From contig NC_066313.1 of NCBI RefSeq assembly GCF_022539315.1, positions 9,365,764-9,429,763 of the forward strand: a stretch of DNA of 64,000 nucleotides. The letters are read 5' to 3'. The notes under the pieces were generated by a model. That model saw only the letters and a program-made list of their open reading frames with translations, had not been told where the DNA came from and did no database searches. Origin of the DNA: Serinus canaria (taxonomy: Eukaryota; Chordata; Aves; Passeriformes; Fringillidae). Made by a program: the position numbers and the translations under genes. The first letter of the stretch is position 1, and the number at the start of each line of letters is the position of its first letter. This document shows, one piece after another, positions 1 through 12,892 of the stretch.

Positions 1-1374
1 CTTTAAGTTCCCCAGTTATGTACAGGTGACAAAAAGTATCGTGGTGTCCAAAATGTTTAAGCTAGGTTGAATCATTTTAGAAGACATTCACATGGGAACT
101 TATCTACACACCAATGAGGAAATAAATATAACTACCTACAAACACAGACCTGAAAAACAAATTTACATCCAGGAACAAAATAGGTTTTGTCAGTTGATGA
201 GAAAGATTCCTTACACTAATCAAATAATTGGGTTAAAAACAGTATGCTTAGACTTTTGCCAATGCCATTCTCAAGACCAAGGATGACTTACAGTTGCTTA
301 GGTGGAAAGTCAGTCTTGGTAAGTATTTCTGAAACAATACTGAACTTTCTGGTTATGTGAGTTAGGTAAGAAAGTCCTCTTTGCCAACCAGTGCTTCACT
401 GTCAACGTGAGCATTCCAAAATCATGTAACTCCTGCCAAAGTCAAAGAACTTGTTTGAAAATTATACATGAAGTTCCATCCACGACAAAGATAGGAATCA
501 ATAAAAGTTTGTCTTTTCTATGCCTTTGAGTTCACATTTTCAGGCTTTTCTTCATAGCTTTGGGTGTTTGGATTTTTGGGTTTTTTTTTCTTTCTTTGTT
601 TTTAAAGACTTAGCATTAAAAAAAAGGAGGTCAAACTGCTTTAGAGGCAGTAAATTCAATACTCAACTACTTGCCCTGATAGACAAACATTAAACTACAG
701 TTTCTTAGAGTCAGCTAGTAAAGGGATGAAATAGATAAATACACAAAAGCAAAGACTGTCATAAAGACTTTTTCTTCAAAGATTTGAGGAAGTAATAAAA
801 AAACCCTTCTGTTTCTTCACAGTAGCAATAATTTTTGGAGTATTTCTGGAATGTTAATGAATCACTTGGGCTAACTTGCTACCATGCTATTTGTTGTGCT
901 CAAACTGAAAGGATACGTGTGAGAGATGTGCAGAGGTAAAAATGTTCATTTGAAAGTTTGGCCAAAACCTCGCCAGAGCAAACATGAAATTGTCCTAACT
1001 TGCATCTCAGCAGATTGCCCCTGCATGGGGAAGGCTGTCTTTGACTTCTCCATTTCTAAAACTGCTGAACAGCTTCTTCAGCTTCACCTGATCTTATTTT
1101 AATGTTTTCCAGAGCACATGCGACTTCATACATCCTTCTTGCATTTAAAGTGAACAGCACTGAACTTAATTAATGAAACAAAAATATTCTTTTTTTTCTG
1201 CCATGAGATGCCACCTCTATTACAATATATAGATGCTACTTCCCTTCCAAAGACGTGAAATATTTAATTAACAAATTAAAAATCCTAAGACTTCATGGAG
1301 CAGCACACATTTTTGGTTCAAAGTCTTTAAAGAGATTTTACCATCCATGCAGAGTACCATCGTAGTTTTTTCCA

Positions 1375-1435
1375 GAAAATAAAATAATAATTAAAAAAAA
1401 TTAAAATAAAATAAATTAAAAAAAAAAGAAAAGAG
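1375..1435. repeat. A-rich tract (AAAAT/AATA type)
   Basis: Runs of A interrupted by T, with one short G. No poly-A tail of a recognisable retrotransposon precedes it. Confidence 0.85.
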
Positions 1436-2932
1436 GTAATTGATGGCAAGAGACCTGTAGCGAATTTTCCCTTACTGGTGACAAAGGCTGAGGGTAGAGC
1501 TGTCACAGTGTGATTTTTTACTGTAAGATCTGGAGAAGGATGTCTGTTCCTCCAACCCTCCTGTCTCCGACAACTCATCACATGGAGCAGGTTCCCTGGG
1601 GGCCATGGCAGCATCTGGCTCTGCAGCTCTCTGGTGGCAGCTGCAATCATTTTCAGGATAATCTCCTAAAGGCGGCGTCTTTATTCAGCTACAGATGTCT
1701 TCATCTTACATCCTGTTGGATTCCTCAGGGCTAACACTGCCTCTGTATTCTGCTTTTACCCCTTTGGGTGGGTTTCTCAGTCATTGCCTCACTTGAAAGG
1801 TACTGACAAGCACTCAAAAGATGTGCTAGGGAAGAATTTTTTTTTTTTAGACATTCATCTGTTGGTTTCCAGTTTCCTTCTAAAGATATAAATGAAACCT
1901 TGAAAAACCATCTAAAGATCCAATGCAAGCTTAAGTGGGCTTCCAAGTACAAAGCAATAGCAGAAATTTTCTGGTTTATAAAGAGTGTTCGCTCTTGTTT
2001 GTTTTCTACTTTCCACAACAATTTAATTGGTTTCTCTGGCTTCTCTCTTGACACAGTGATTACTTTGTTCTGTACAGAGTCAGACAGATTATTTATGAGG
2101 AACCCCAGCGGCAGGAAAAGAGAATATTTCATATTTCATGTAGTAATATATGGCTTAACATTAATCTTTTTTTCAAAAGTTACTTATTTCTGATCTCTTC
2201 CACATGCACTGCCGTAGATTCAGTCTTGCATATTTAGAGTTGATTGGGGAGGAAGTCATAGATCAAAACTAGCTTTCCCAGGGACACAAAGGCAATAATC
2301 TCCCAATCCAGGCCACATTGATACCTGCATGAAGGCCTGCTTTGGCATACAAAAAACTGAAGAGGCTTTGTAGATCATCAATATATTAAAAGAAAACAGA
2401 TTTTACCAGTTTCAAACTGGCTGCCTTACAAGGAGTGCCTTATCTAATTGACAAACACCAAAATTACTGTATTTAGCAAAGGAAAATAACAGGTATTTTG
2501 TTTTGTCTAAGAAACAGCATTATGGTTGAAAGTTTTTTTCTCCCTTTTATCTTAGATCTCAGATAAAATGTATCTATTACATGTACATATTTTGGATTAT
2601 TTTGCTGATGGTTTCCTTACCATAAAACTATTTTTTAATACCACCTGTTTTCCAGATAACTTAAAGATACACCTTTCATTAGCAGTCCTACTCCTTCCTT
2701 CTTTGCTGGTCACGAACAGTCAAAAACCAATCAATTTTCTACCAGCTAAATTGATTTCACCACATTAAAGAAAAAATTTGGCTTAATTTAAAAGTCCACA
2801 TTCAGCAACTAATACTATTTGTTATTAAAAACAAGTATTAGTTCTATAACATTCTTTTAAAATTTGTTTTAAAAAGGACAGCTGATGTTATTTTGATGCT
2901 GTATTTGTAAATAGAGACACCTTTTAAAGATT

Positions 2933-2965
2933 GTTATCATTATTACTATTATTATTATTATTTTT
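2933..2965. repeat. (ATT)n microsatellite, imperfect
   Basis: ATT/ATTATT units with one or two interruptions (ATC and ACT), running into a T run. Confidence 0.9.
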
Positions 2966-3870
2966 GACTAGGACTTCCATCCGTCACCTTTCTCTAACTG
3001 ACATTTTTACCCTGTTATTATCCCTAATATATTCCACTGAGGGTTTTCTCTCCCTGCAAAGAGGGGGAGGAGATCAGCCAAAGGCATCCCCCCAACAACT
3101 ACTGCCTTCTAAGCCTGCTCACTAGTCAGAAGTGGGTCAAATGGTCCTCACATGAAAGCATCTAACAAGGTCCCAGAGGAGGCTTCCCTTTAGTGGCAGC
3201 AGTGAAAAACACTATTTCTGTTCAGAGAAGATGGGTACTGTCTTCCTGTGCACGACTGAAGGACTGATACTTGCCACTTTGAACTTCTTATATTCATGGA
3301 TGCTTCCTGAAATGCTTGTATCATTTTGGGAATTGAGTCCCCAAGATCAGGGATGCTGAGCAGTTGAAAAGAGTCTGTTCAAGGGCTAAAAAATCATGGA
3401 AAAAAATGGAGTCATGCTCAGAAGTTTGGCACTGATTTCCAGAATAGCATTGAGGACAACTTCAAATTACATATTTTGAAATGAATAAATTGTGAAGATT
3501 TTTAGCCTCTGTCTTTGCTCAATTTTATGCAGACAACACAACCCTGCCTACTCTTCTTTTAAAGCTGCTTTAGCTTGGATTCAGAGCTGATAGGAGAGAC
3601 TTCATATGGTTAATACAACATTAGGGAGTCTGAGGTGAAACAGAACTAAACTGATAGAGGAGAAAAACAAATTATTTGACTCCTGTAGGATGGATGTGTG
3701 CCAGGTTTCAGTAATTAGGGCTGTAAGTAAAGAAAAAGGAGGATCAAATCAATTAAAGAAATATACTGAGACAAAACTGCATCAAACCACCGACCTGCAG
3801 CTGAGCCAGAGGCTTAAGTGAAAAGAGTTCTTCACACAAAAGGGAGAACCTGACACTAATCATAGGATAA

Positions 3871-3874
<4 letters not shown>

Positions 3875-3901
<27 letters not shown>
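3875..3901. repeat. (CA)n microsatellite
   Basis: Thirteen uninterrupted CA units, preceded by ACCT and followed by GTGCATT. A plain dinucleotide array in unique sequence. Confidence 0.98.
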
Positions 3902-3905
<4 letters not shown>

Positions 3906-6900
3906 ATTAACACAGCACACAAGTCCTGCATTATTTTATGCACTTTTATGTCCTAGAACACTCCCAGGTTTGCTTATTTGTTACACCACTTCTTCATCTC
4001 AGTAGAAAAGCTTGCTGCACCACAGGTCTACCTTCACCACTTGTGCAGTCACATAAATTGTGTAGATTAAACTGAGCAATAACCTTCTCTTGAAGGTCTT
4101 TTTTCAAGCTACTCTATTTTTACTTACTTTCATCATCACAAAATTACGCCTTTCAGATATGTGTTTGCATATGAGAAAATGGATAAAGCTAAAAGAAAAG
4201 GTCGTGGAAGGAAAAAAAGAGGAGGTGTTCTCCTCCCCACCTTCCCCCATGCACTTTAAATCCCATGAAATGAATGTTTAGCTCAAGGATTTGCTGTTCA
4301 TCTCAGTGCCCCTCAAGCCTGAGGCAGGATTAGGCCAGACTTGTGTTTGAACAACTGGAGAAAATCAATGGATTTCTTCTTATTAATAATTAAAATACTT
4401 TCAAGTGATTAAAACTGTGTACAAAATGTAGGAATTACTGTAACTGGAAGTGCACATGTGCAAGAGGCACTCTGAAACAAATGACAAACTAAAAGAAAAG
4501 AGCAATTTTCAGGGTATACTGTAGCATTCAGAAGAGAAATAAACCATTTAGCCTAGTGCTAATTAGGTATTTACATGTAGCTACACAAATACTTTAGATG
4601 AACTTTAATTGAAACCTTAACTAACTCCAAGGTGATGTTACAACAAGCAGAGTAATTGAAGGCTGAATCACATTCTCTAAACAGCCTATTTTTTGATAGC
4701 TTCTTCTGTCATTAAACAGAACAAGGAAAGCACAAGACAGGAACATTACAGCTTGCTGGACTAATGGAAGTTTTTTAATAGTAGTAGCCATCAGATATGT
4801 GAAGCAACTATTTATTTCTCTCTCCCCCTCTGCACAGGATTAACAATAGGCAATGTTTTTGCATTATCAGTCTTGCCTGTTCTGACACTATTAGAACATA
4901 GCAAAATGTGCCATGACACCTGAAAGCTATGCTAAAACTTAAAATAAACATTCAGTTTTATCACTGAAATAAGCATCTGCCCTACTTGCTGTCTCAATAA
5001 GCAAGGTTGGGAATAACAACTTTAAAAGGTCAAATATCCTGGTTTGATTTAATTTTTACTTCATTTACACTTTGACAGTGACTATCAATAAAACAGACTA
5101 ATCATGAAAGGGACTTTTGCTATGCCATTTAGTTTGGCTTTCTTTACATCATAGGATAGGAAAAAGCCCTCCTATACTTCCCAGACTTACAAATGTTACT
5201 TACACTATTTCAGCCTTTGAAGCATTCCAAAGGTATGTTACAATCAGCAGAAAGGTTGAGTGTATGTGGGCACTTGAAAAGTCAAGTTAGTCAAAAAGTA
5301 CCTTGATGACCCATGAAAACAAACCAATGTTCACACAGCCAAGGGAACCAGAAACTTCCTTTTTGTTGCCAGAAAAAATTCCTTTCAAGCCCCAAGCAGG
5401 AAAACAAGACACAAATTCAGCCCTGAGAGGTTTCTTTTGTACCCTTTGAGAACACATTTTCACTGTGCATCATGCACACAACTGTCAAAGAACATGTGGA
5501 AGGAAGAGGAGACTGGAAGTGAGAAGTGTGGGTTTCATAGGTGTACACTATCAAATATACATCTACAATATATAGAGATATAGAGATTTAAGTAACTACA
5601 AAAGAACTAAAAAAGCTGGAGCTATTGCCATGGTTTACCTTACAAACTGTGTGCCTTCTCTGCCCACCAAGTCTCCATCCAGCCATAGATCTCTGCCATA
5701 TAAATCACCCTGATTTAGGGAGTGAAATGATCCCATCCAGCAGGCTGCCAAAAGGAGGACAACCCTCTCCTGGTGCAAAGCCTGTTCCAAGTTCTGCTCG
5801 AGCCCTCTCCCAGTGCCAGCTGAACAGGCACTTTCTCTGCCTGTATCTCATTAGATCAGGGTGTTTGAGCAGCTGCTTGAAGAGATTTTAAAAGCACAAT
5901 GTTGGCTTGATAAAACCCAAATCTACTTCCCACATCAGCATCCCACACTGCTTCGAACAAAATCCACCCTCTCTGCACTGAGGTCAGGCTCAGCCCTTCT
6001 GCTCTTTTTCACCAGAAAGCCACACTTGTCATTTGTTCTTTCTGGCAAGAGTTAACGAGCCACTCCTGCCATAATGAATCAGCAGGAACCAGTAAGCATC
6101 TCCACAGAGAAGTGTAACAATTGCTAACAAGACAGATCTACAGAAGAAACCTTTGCCCTGATATATGCTGGATTTTTTATTTATTATTCCAATTTAATTT
6201 GGAGTGCAGAGATGACAAGAATCTAGGAAAATGGGAACACTTGGGAGTCTTTATATCCCTCAGGAATTCTTTTTTTCCTCTTGTACACATCACTGGTGTA
6301 TTTTTAGCTGTAGTATATCACGTTAAAAAAGCAACATAGAGAGATTTGTGTATTTGAATTAAAGCTAAAGGCATAGAAACTTCTTGTCAAAAGATTCTGC
6401 TTTCCTCCGTTTCCCTGCCAATCCCAACAGCATTTTTCAAATCCCTTCTCGCTATGCACACTACCTACTTCTCCTGCCTTTCCCAAAGTATTACCATCTA
6501 GCCCATAATTACCCATCTGGAATTATAGAAACAATTGTGGTGTAGGGAAAATTCCATCAAAGAGACAGTCAAGTGAAATTAAAGTTGGCAATTCACAGAA
6601 TACGTGTAGAAATTACATCTGAGATGCTGCAAAACTACTTCTCACTTGACTTGGGGAAAAAAAAAAGGAAATTGGAAAATTAGTATGAAGGAAATGAAAC
6701 GCATCACTGAGGGATTTGACTGTGAGGAAGCCCAAGGAAATGACAAATACAGACAAGTTCCTGGGGTAGTAGACTTTAAACCCTGCAAGGCAGAATTCTG
6801 CCAAGAGCAACTCTTTTGGCAGCTTTCTAAACATGGTACTGTCAATCCACACTCACTTCCATGGTTTTAATGGAGACCTAAAACTGCTAAATCCCCTTTC

Positions 6901-8239
6901 CATTTAAGAGTTACTTTTCAAGAATTTTACTCCTTCATGAAGAGTTTTACAGTTTCCATTTGGTGCACTGAGAGAGGTTTTTCCTGATTTACAGTCAATT
7001 TACTGTAAAGGGCTGGCTGTAAAAGGACATAAACTGAAGAGCTGTGATAACGTCCCAGCTCAAACTGGAATTTGGCTTTTATGCTCAACACAGAAAGAAA
7101 GATTATTCACAAGCAAGTATCTTCCACAAAACTAAAAGGAACCCAGTTTTCCTCTTGCAGTTTTGAAAAATAGTCCTGTTTATTCTTTATAAAATATAAA
7201 CCATAAGGAAAGCCTATGCTGGAGACAGTTAACATTGTTGCTTTGAACTGGTTTATCTTACTGCTGCCTTCAGCTGCTGGTTACCAGAAAATAATATAAT
7301 TTGGGAAACAGAATGAATGTTCAGCACATACCAAGAGCTGCTGAATGATTACACTTGATCTTCAAATCAGTATTAAAAACATTTAAGCAGGGGAGGCTAA
7401 TTCCTGTGCTTAGAGGGTGTCCAAACATACAGTAGGTCATTATAAACAGTAGAAACCTGACCATACTGAATTAAATAACTGAGCTTCCACTGACTCCAAC
7501 AGGGTTGAATTTCACCCGCTGTAAGTGAACAATGCCTCTTACTCCTTTAACTCTACCCACCTGTAAAGAGTAAGAAAAACAGAACATAAATATTTAACAA
7601 TGTTTTAATGCTATTTAGTTATAGTTATAATTTTTCTGTTCTGGTGTTGTTCTTATTGTTGTTTAAGAGCATAGATTTACCTGAAAAACCCTGGCTCTTG
7701 CTGGTTTTGCTTCAGCTTTGCTTTCCTTTTCTTCAGTGCAAATCAGAATTTATTCTAGTGAAAAATAGCAGAACTTTTGTCTACACTTTGTAGCCAAGTT
7801 ACTGCTTGGGCAGGATTTAGTGCAAAATGTATGACCTTATCATACAATTATTTGTCCTTTTCTTTAGCATCCAGAACCCTCATCTGACAAAATCTGTGGC
7901 TGCTACTCTGGAGATTTCCCAAAGCACAGCAGCAGATTGGTGCATGCCTTTCAGAGGCTTCCTGCCTGAATGCTGGGTGATAGTCAAGGCATTTATGCCT
8001 TGATTTTAAAAGACTTACCCTGGTGAAGTTTCTGCAATGAGGCTCACAAGAAAAATAAACCAACCTTTCTCAGAAATTGTAGGAATCAACTCAGGAAATA
8101 CTGGAACAACTTAACTACACTGTCCTGCAAGTGCTTTCAGAAAGGGAGCTGAAGAGGAAAAATTGAAAAGAACAACATCTACAGACTCATTCAGGTTTCA
8201 GATCCCTTACACACCATATGGCCTATGCAAAGGCTGCAA

Positions 8240-8420
8240 AGGCAGCAAGAGAAGCATCCAAAACACATCAGGAAGGAGCTGTCAGGGTCTGGAGGCCAGG
8301 CCAGCCCGCAGGTGCCAATCCCTGCAATGCCACAGCAGCCCTGGTCCTGCTGCCCATGAGCCCAGCCCCAAACAGAGGCCCTGGCATGGCAGAAGGAATG
8401 GGAAAGAGAGGGACAGCAAA
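8240..8420. other. GC-richer patch without a recognisable gene
   Basis: Visibly richer in G and C than the flanks (GGAGGCCAGGCCAGCCCGCAG, CCTGCAATGCCACAGCAGCC). Two overlapping frames of 82-89 codons are open on the plus strand, as expected where GC is high and stops are rare. There is no splice or promoter signature. Confidence 0.5.
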
Positions 8421-9352
8421 AGGAAACCTTAATGTTTGTCTCTGTAAATTTCTCTTGCTCCTATGACCAGTCCTTGTGTCAAAAGGAGGCCAACAGTAAG
8501 GGTGGCAATCTGCTGTGACTGAAGATTAAAAGGATTTTTGGAAATAGTGCATAATATGGAATTCTGACCACTTCAGGCCACCTTGACACTAAAGTACCAA
8601 ATACCTACAGTTCAGCTCAGCAGCTACAGAGCTGGAGCCACCAGTGCTGCTTCCCTGATGCCTGCCTTCACTGCTCCCACAGCTCTGCCAGCACAATAGT
8701 TTGGAGGACCACATCATGACACAGCTCAGGAAACCTGATCTAACAAATCTTCTCTTGGGTCCTTCCTAAAAAATATGCTGAGTGGCTGCTCATTGGAGCT
8801 GAACTGAGGTTCCCAGCGTGGGGCCACGACCACGTCTGCCAGCACACCTGACAGAGCCAGTGTGCCACAGCCTGGCAAGAACAACGGATGCATCAATATT
8901 TTCAGGGGGTACTGCTGCCAAACATGGAAACTGGCTCCTAATTACAGGCTGCCTAGCATAGCCTTTCCATATTTCATCACAAATAGCTCTTTCTCTAGTA
9001 GCACCACCCCAAACTGTAATTTGCCTTTTCTTCCAGAAGTGAAATCTCTACTCTCTAGTCCTACAGTAACAGACTCTAATCATCTCTTCCTTACACTCTG
9101 GTCTCCTGTGTTCTTTTATTTGCTATGTTTTACCCTCCTTTTAAATTTTACATGAACATTTTCAATGAAATAAGCAGAGCAATTGCATTTGTGCACAGAA
9201 ACCATGTCACGCTTTAGCACTGCATAACAATCAAGCGACTTAATGGTACCTCAACTTTGCGACTCACAAGGGAACACTTGAAACACATGCTGCAGAAAAG
9301 GAGCCTTAAAACCAAAACCTTTCCAGTAATTACATTCAAAGGTGATGAATCC

Positions 9353-9374
9353 AAAAAAAAAAAAAAAAAAAAAA
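9353..9374. repeat. Poly-A homopolymer (22 A)
   Basis: Uninterrupted run of 22 A. The Lys-rich open frames crossing it are artefacts. Confidence 0.98.
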
Positions 9375-11110
9375 TCAGCATTACAGTACACACAGTACAC
9401 AGACTTTTCTGCCCTGACCAGTTTCATCTTTGTGCATGGCAAGAGAGCAGAGATGTCAGACCACTACTCAGTAGCCTGGATGCTGCACTGCAGCAACTCC
9501 AGACAAGTTCAGGGAAAGGTTTGGAGAGGCAGGTTTGGAAAAAAGCTATCTAAAAACCCAAAGACATGGAAACAGAAGTTATAGAAATATATTCTTTATG
9601 TTAAGTGGCTGTACAGCTGCCTTCCCTCTGATGCTATCTCAGTGCACTCACTACAAGAACACTTTCTTCAGTTTTTTTTTCTTTATAAAGATTTCACTTT
9701 AAGCAGTCACAAGTCCAAGTTTGTGATTATGTAGCTGTGGGTGTTGTAGATGCTGTAGTACTTGCCTCAAGGGAATGACAAATGTCAGTAAGATGAAAAA
9801 AATAGACCCAGTGTGAAATCAAAGGAATACAGGAAGTTTAGAAGGTGTCATTTAAGAGCTTCTCATGCAGAGTTGCTCAACTGAAAACAGCTATGCGATA
9901 TCCTCAGAAGATCTAAGTGAGACACAAGAGACTGAAAATCTGATAATGGCTTTAAGGCTTGGCAGAGCACCCTGGAATACTTTAAACCTCCTATAGACTC
10001 CATGGAAACAGGAAATGTAAGGATACCATGTTAAGCATTTTAAAAGTCTGATTTATGAAGAATTCAGGAGAAAACACCGGTGTCTTGTTAAGGAAAAAAA
10101 ATTACCCTGTGATCTCCGAGTCTTTGAGTTGAAGGGAAAAAAGGGGCATCAAAAGACCAGAGTTTATCACACTTGCCATTTGGGACTGTGCTGATCAGCA
10201 GAGGGAAACAGAAGCACATTCATCTTTGCACAGACTCGCCACTGAAATAATCTCTGCAACACCCACTGCTCTGATAAAAAGGACACTTTAGCCTAACAAA
10301 GCTTTAAGGCCAAGCAGTACATGAAAACAAAGCACGGTTATTTCTGTTACTTCTTTGGTGTCCCCAAAATCCCCATCTGCTGTTTTTCTTTATCATTTTT
10401 TTTTCTTTCAACCCTTGCTTTCTTTGTTTTTTTTTTAATTTTTCAATTCCTCAATTTTATGCATTACTGAAACCATTTTTCCTTATTTTCTCTTTACTTC
10501 TGCAGCTCTGATCACTAAAACGATACCTCTTCCTCTTCTGAAAGAACCCAAACATCTCAATCCTGACAAATATAATTAGCTGTTTTCCCCTGAAGTGATA
10601 AATTCAAGAAAAAAAATATGTCTTATAGCTGTATTTTCATGACAGATTCAAGGACACAGATTCAAATCAGGACTTGACTTCACTCACACCAAAAACCTAA
10701 TCTCAGAAATTATTTATTTAGCTATACTGGATATTATGATAAAATGGTACAGAACCTGAAGACCACCCCTAAAATGGGGGGTGGAGAGTAAGGTCCAACT
10801 TTGGTAAAGAAAGCTTCTCACAAGAAGAATGCAAAAAAGCAAATATATGTATTTCATCTGAATTAGATAACAAACCCAAATGTAATTTCCCTTGGTGCTG
10901 CCAAAATGCAAACCTTCCCATTCACTTCTGCCTGCTAAGCGGGGCACTAAGGTGAGCTATAAAGCCCTGTGTTAAACTTAGCAAAGTTTTGATAAAATGC
11001 AAATTTTTATAAGTCCTGTTATTTTCTCACCACAGTTACAATAATTTAATTAATTTACATTTAAATTTGTAATTATCCAAGAGTTGCAAATTATTCAGAA
11101 TAGTTTCTTG

Positions 11111-11170
11111 AAAAAAAACCAAAAAAACAAAAAACAAAAAGAGCCCAACTAAACAAAACAAAAAAACCCA
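11111..11170. repeat. A-rich (AAAC)n-like tract
   Basis: A runs separated by CC, C and G, of the same kind as the tracts near 18.7, 34.4, 37.6 and 63.4 kb. Confidence 0.85.
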
Positions 11171-11300
11171 CCCCTGCTCTAGACAAAGGGCTGGAAATGT
11201 TGTCACACAGACCTAAGATGATTCCACTTTTCACTTTGTTGATCCACTAATAATCCTTGCAATGTCTTTGGGGCCTTAATTCAAAGTAGTAGAAACAAAG

Positions 11301-11406
11301 AGATATAGATATGTAGATATGTGGTATAGATAGATATATCTATCTATAGATAGATATAGTAGATATCTATGTAGTGTAGATAACAGATATACAGTAGAGA
11401 TAGAAA
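11301..11406. repeat. GATA-type (TAGA/GATA)n array, degenerate, with inverted halves
   Basis: About 105 bases made of AGATAT, TAGATA, TATCTA and GTAGAT variants. Part of the array is inverted relative to the rest, so 11325-11348 and 11335-11358 are two overlapping perfect 24-base palindromes. Confidence 0.95.
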
Positions 11407-12306
11407 AGGTGAGAAGAGCCTGTACACATCACTTTTTAGCATGCCTTGGTTGTGCATGGCAGACCCTGGCAGAGGTGACCTGTCCAGGACCTATCAGTGT
11501 GTGACATGAACTGGCACCTGCCAAGGCAGTGCAGGAACTGATCTGATCACACAGAGCTGCCAGGGTTTCAAGGCAAGGCTCCACAGCTATTTCTCCATGC
11601 ACAGCCCATGAGTGGGGAGAGGCTAAGGAGCAGACAGGACAAGATCATACTGCTACAGTCCATCCTTCAATCCAGAGATTCAATGTTGAATTCATGTCAG
11701 TTGGCAGCAGTGGAAATTAATCTGGAATCAAAAGTGAATCAAACTCTGAAATTGCTTTGCAGCTGGGTTTTCTTATGGAAAAAATAATCTCCAGCCCAAA
11801 GTTAATTACCTGTATATCCACTTCATTACACGCTGAATGGCCTTAAGCACCATCCTCAGCAAGGGAAGCTGAATCACCATTACCTGGGTATCATTCTAGG
11901 GCAGCCTCCAGCAGGTCCTGAGAAGCTTGTTAACACTAGCAGCCCGAGGTCTGGGAGCAGGCAGAGCTGGCAGGTGAACTGCTGGGTGTCTCCAAGGGAG
12001 CTGGCACAGATGGGAGCACACCCTGCCCCATGTGAGGCTGCAGCTGGTGCTGGTCAGTGGCACAGTGACAAAACTGGGTTAAACAGGGCTCTGAGCTGAT
12101 CTCTTCTGACAGCAACCACAGCCTTAAGACCAAGTGTTAAAGGAACAGCATCAGATACAAACTGCCTCCAAAGAAATTTTTTTGAAAAAGCTATCCTTCC
12201 TAAAGGAATAGAGGGAGGAAGTATCAAAAACCCCAACCCTAAGCATATTAAAACTCATCACCATCAAAACCAGCACAAGTGCCTAACAGAAAACTTTTTA
12301 TTTGAA

Positions 12307-12374
12307 GTCACTATCACGTTGTAAATATGATTTTTTTAAGCTTTTATTCAAAATAAGCTGTATTTGATAGTGAC
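12307..12374. repeat. Inverted repeat with central palindrome (possible old MITE or hairpin)
   Basis: GTCACTATCA at 12307-12316 is the exact reverse complement of TGATAGTGAC at 12365-12374. Flanking similarity extends outward imperfectly (ATTTGAA versus ATTTTT). Inside lies an imperfect hairpin, AGCTTTTATT at 12339-12348 with AATAAGCT at 12352-12359. The size (68 bp between outer ends) and layout resemble a decayed miniature inverted-repeat element, but no target-site duplication is visible. Confidence 0.4.
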
Positions 12375-12463
12375 AAAAATTTAATGACACAGCGTCACTC
12401 TACAACTTTTAAATGAACACTATGCTGCTGCAGGTCTTTGTCTTATCTAGTTTTGTTTACTAC

Positions 12464-12892
12464 CTGACAGCCTGCTCTTCTACCCCTCTCACTAAATAAC
12501 TGAATAAATACCTAATATTTGTATTTTTACTGCCAAAATATGGCAAAGTGAATGGTAAAATACTAGTGAGAGAAGCATGATGTGTTAAAAGTGAAATCCC
12601 TTTGTTGCTGTTTTGAAGAAGGATATGCAAACATGAATCATACATCTTGCTTCTGCTACAGTAACTCAGTATCCTCTGCTTGGTTAAATAACAGACACTT
12701 GGCACATACAAAATTGACATTCTTGCCAAGAACTGAAATTTGCAGCAACTCTGAGCTCTGTTGAAACCCCACTGTTGATACTTAAGTTGTACACAGCACT
12801 CCACCAGGATCAGCTGCAACATGTTAAATGAGTATTCAGCATCAGAATGACTATTTAAATTTCTCTCCATCTCTGAAACACTTGTACTAAAG
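12464..12892 (-). other. Open minus-strand segment bounded by splice-like sites (candidate exon)
   Basis: One frame stays open for 160 codons (12942-12460), the longest in the window. A pyrimidine-rich 3' splice site (ttctaaactcttcag) lies at its upstream side before 12892. The frame stops only a few bases past a donor-like CAG|gtagtaaac at 12463. Spliced this way, the exon would be 429 nt and fully open, with one base of a codon at its start and two at its end. The translation is rich in Ser, Leu, Cys and aromatic residues and shows no motif or domain I know. A frame this long is only mildly surprising in AT-rich DNA of this size. Chance is the default explanation. Confidence 0.15.

Larger units (their letters stand above)
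1..8239. other. Unique AT-rich non-coding sequence
   Basis: Both strands hold only short frames (up to 133 codons at 1731-2132 on the minus strand) with no recognised domain. Apart from the arrays listed separately I see no element, exon of quality or RNA gene. Splice-like motifs occur singly, without partners. Confidence 0.7.

Noticed and set aside
1731..2132. 133-codon minus-strand frame
   Set aside because: Lys/Ser/Leu-rich chance composition, no splice context at the ends and no recognised family.
9251..9584. Lys-rich and Phe-rich frames on both strands
   Set aside because: Produced by translation of the 22-A homopolymer.
12307..12374. microRNA precursor
   Set aside because: Only the outer 10 bp and a short inner stem pair; the middle is unpaired, so a continuous miRNA-type stem does not form.
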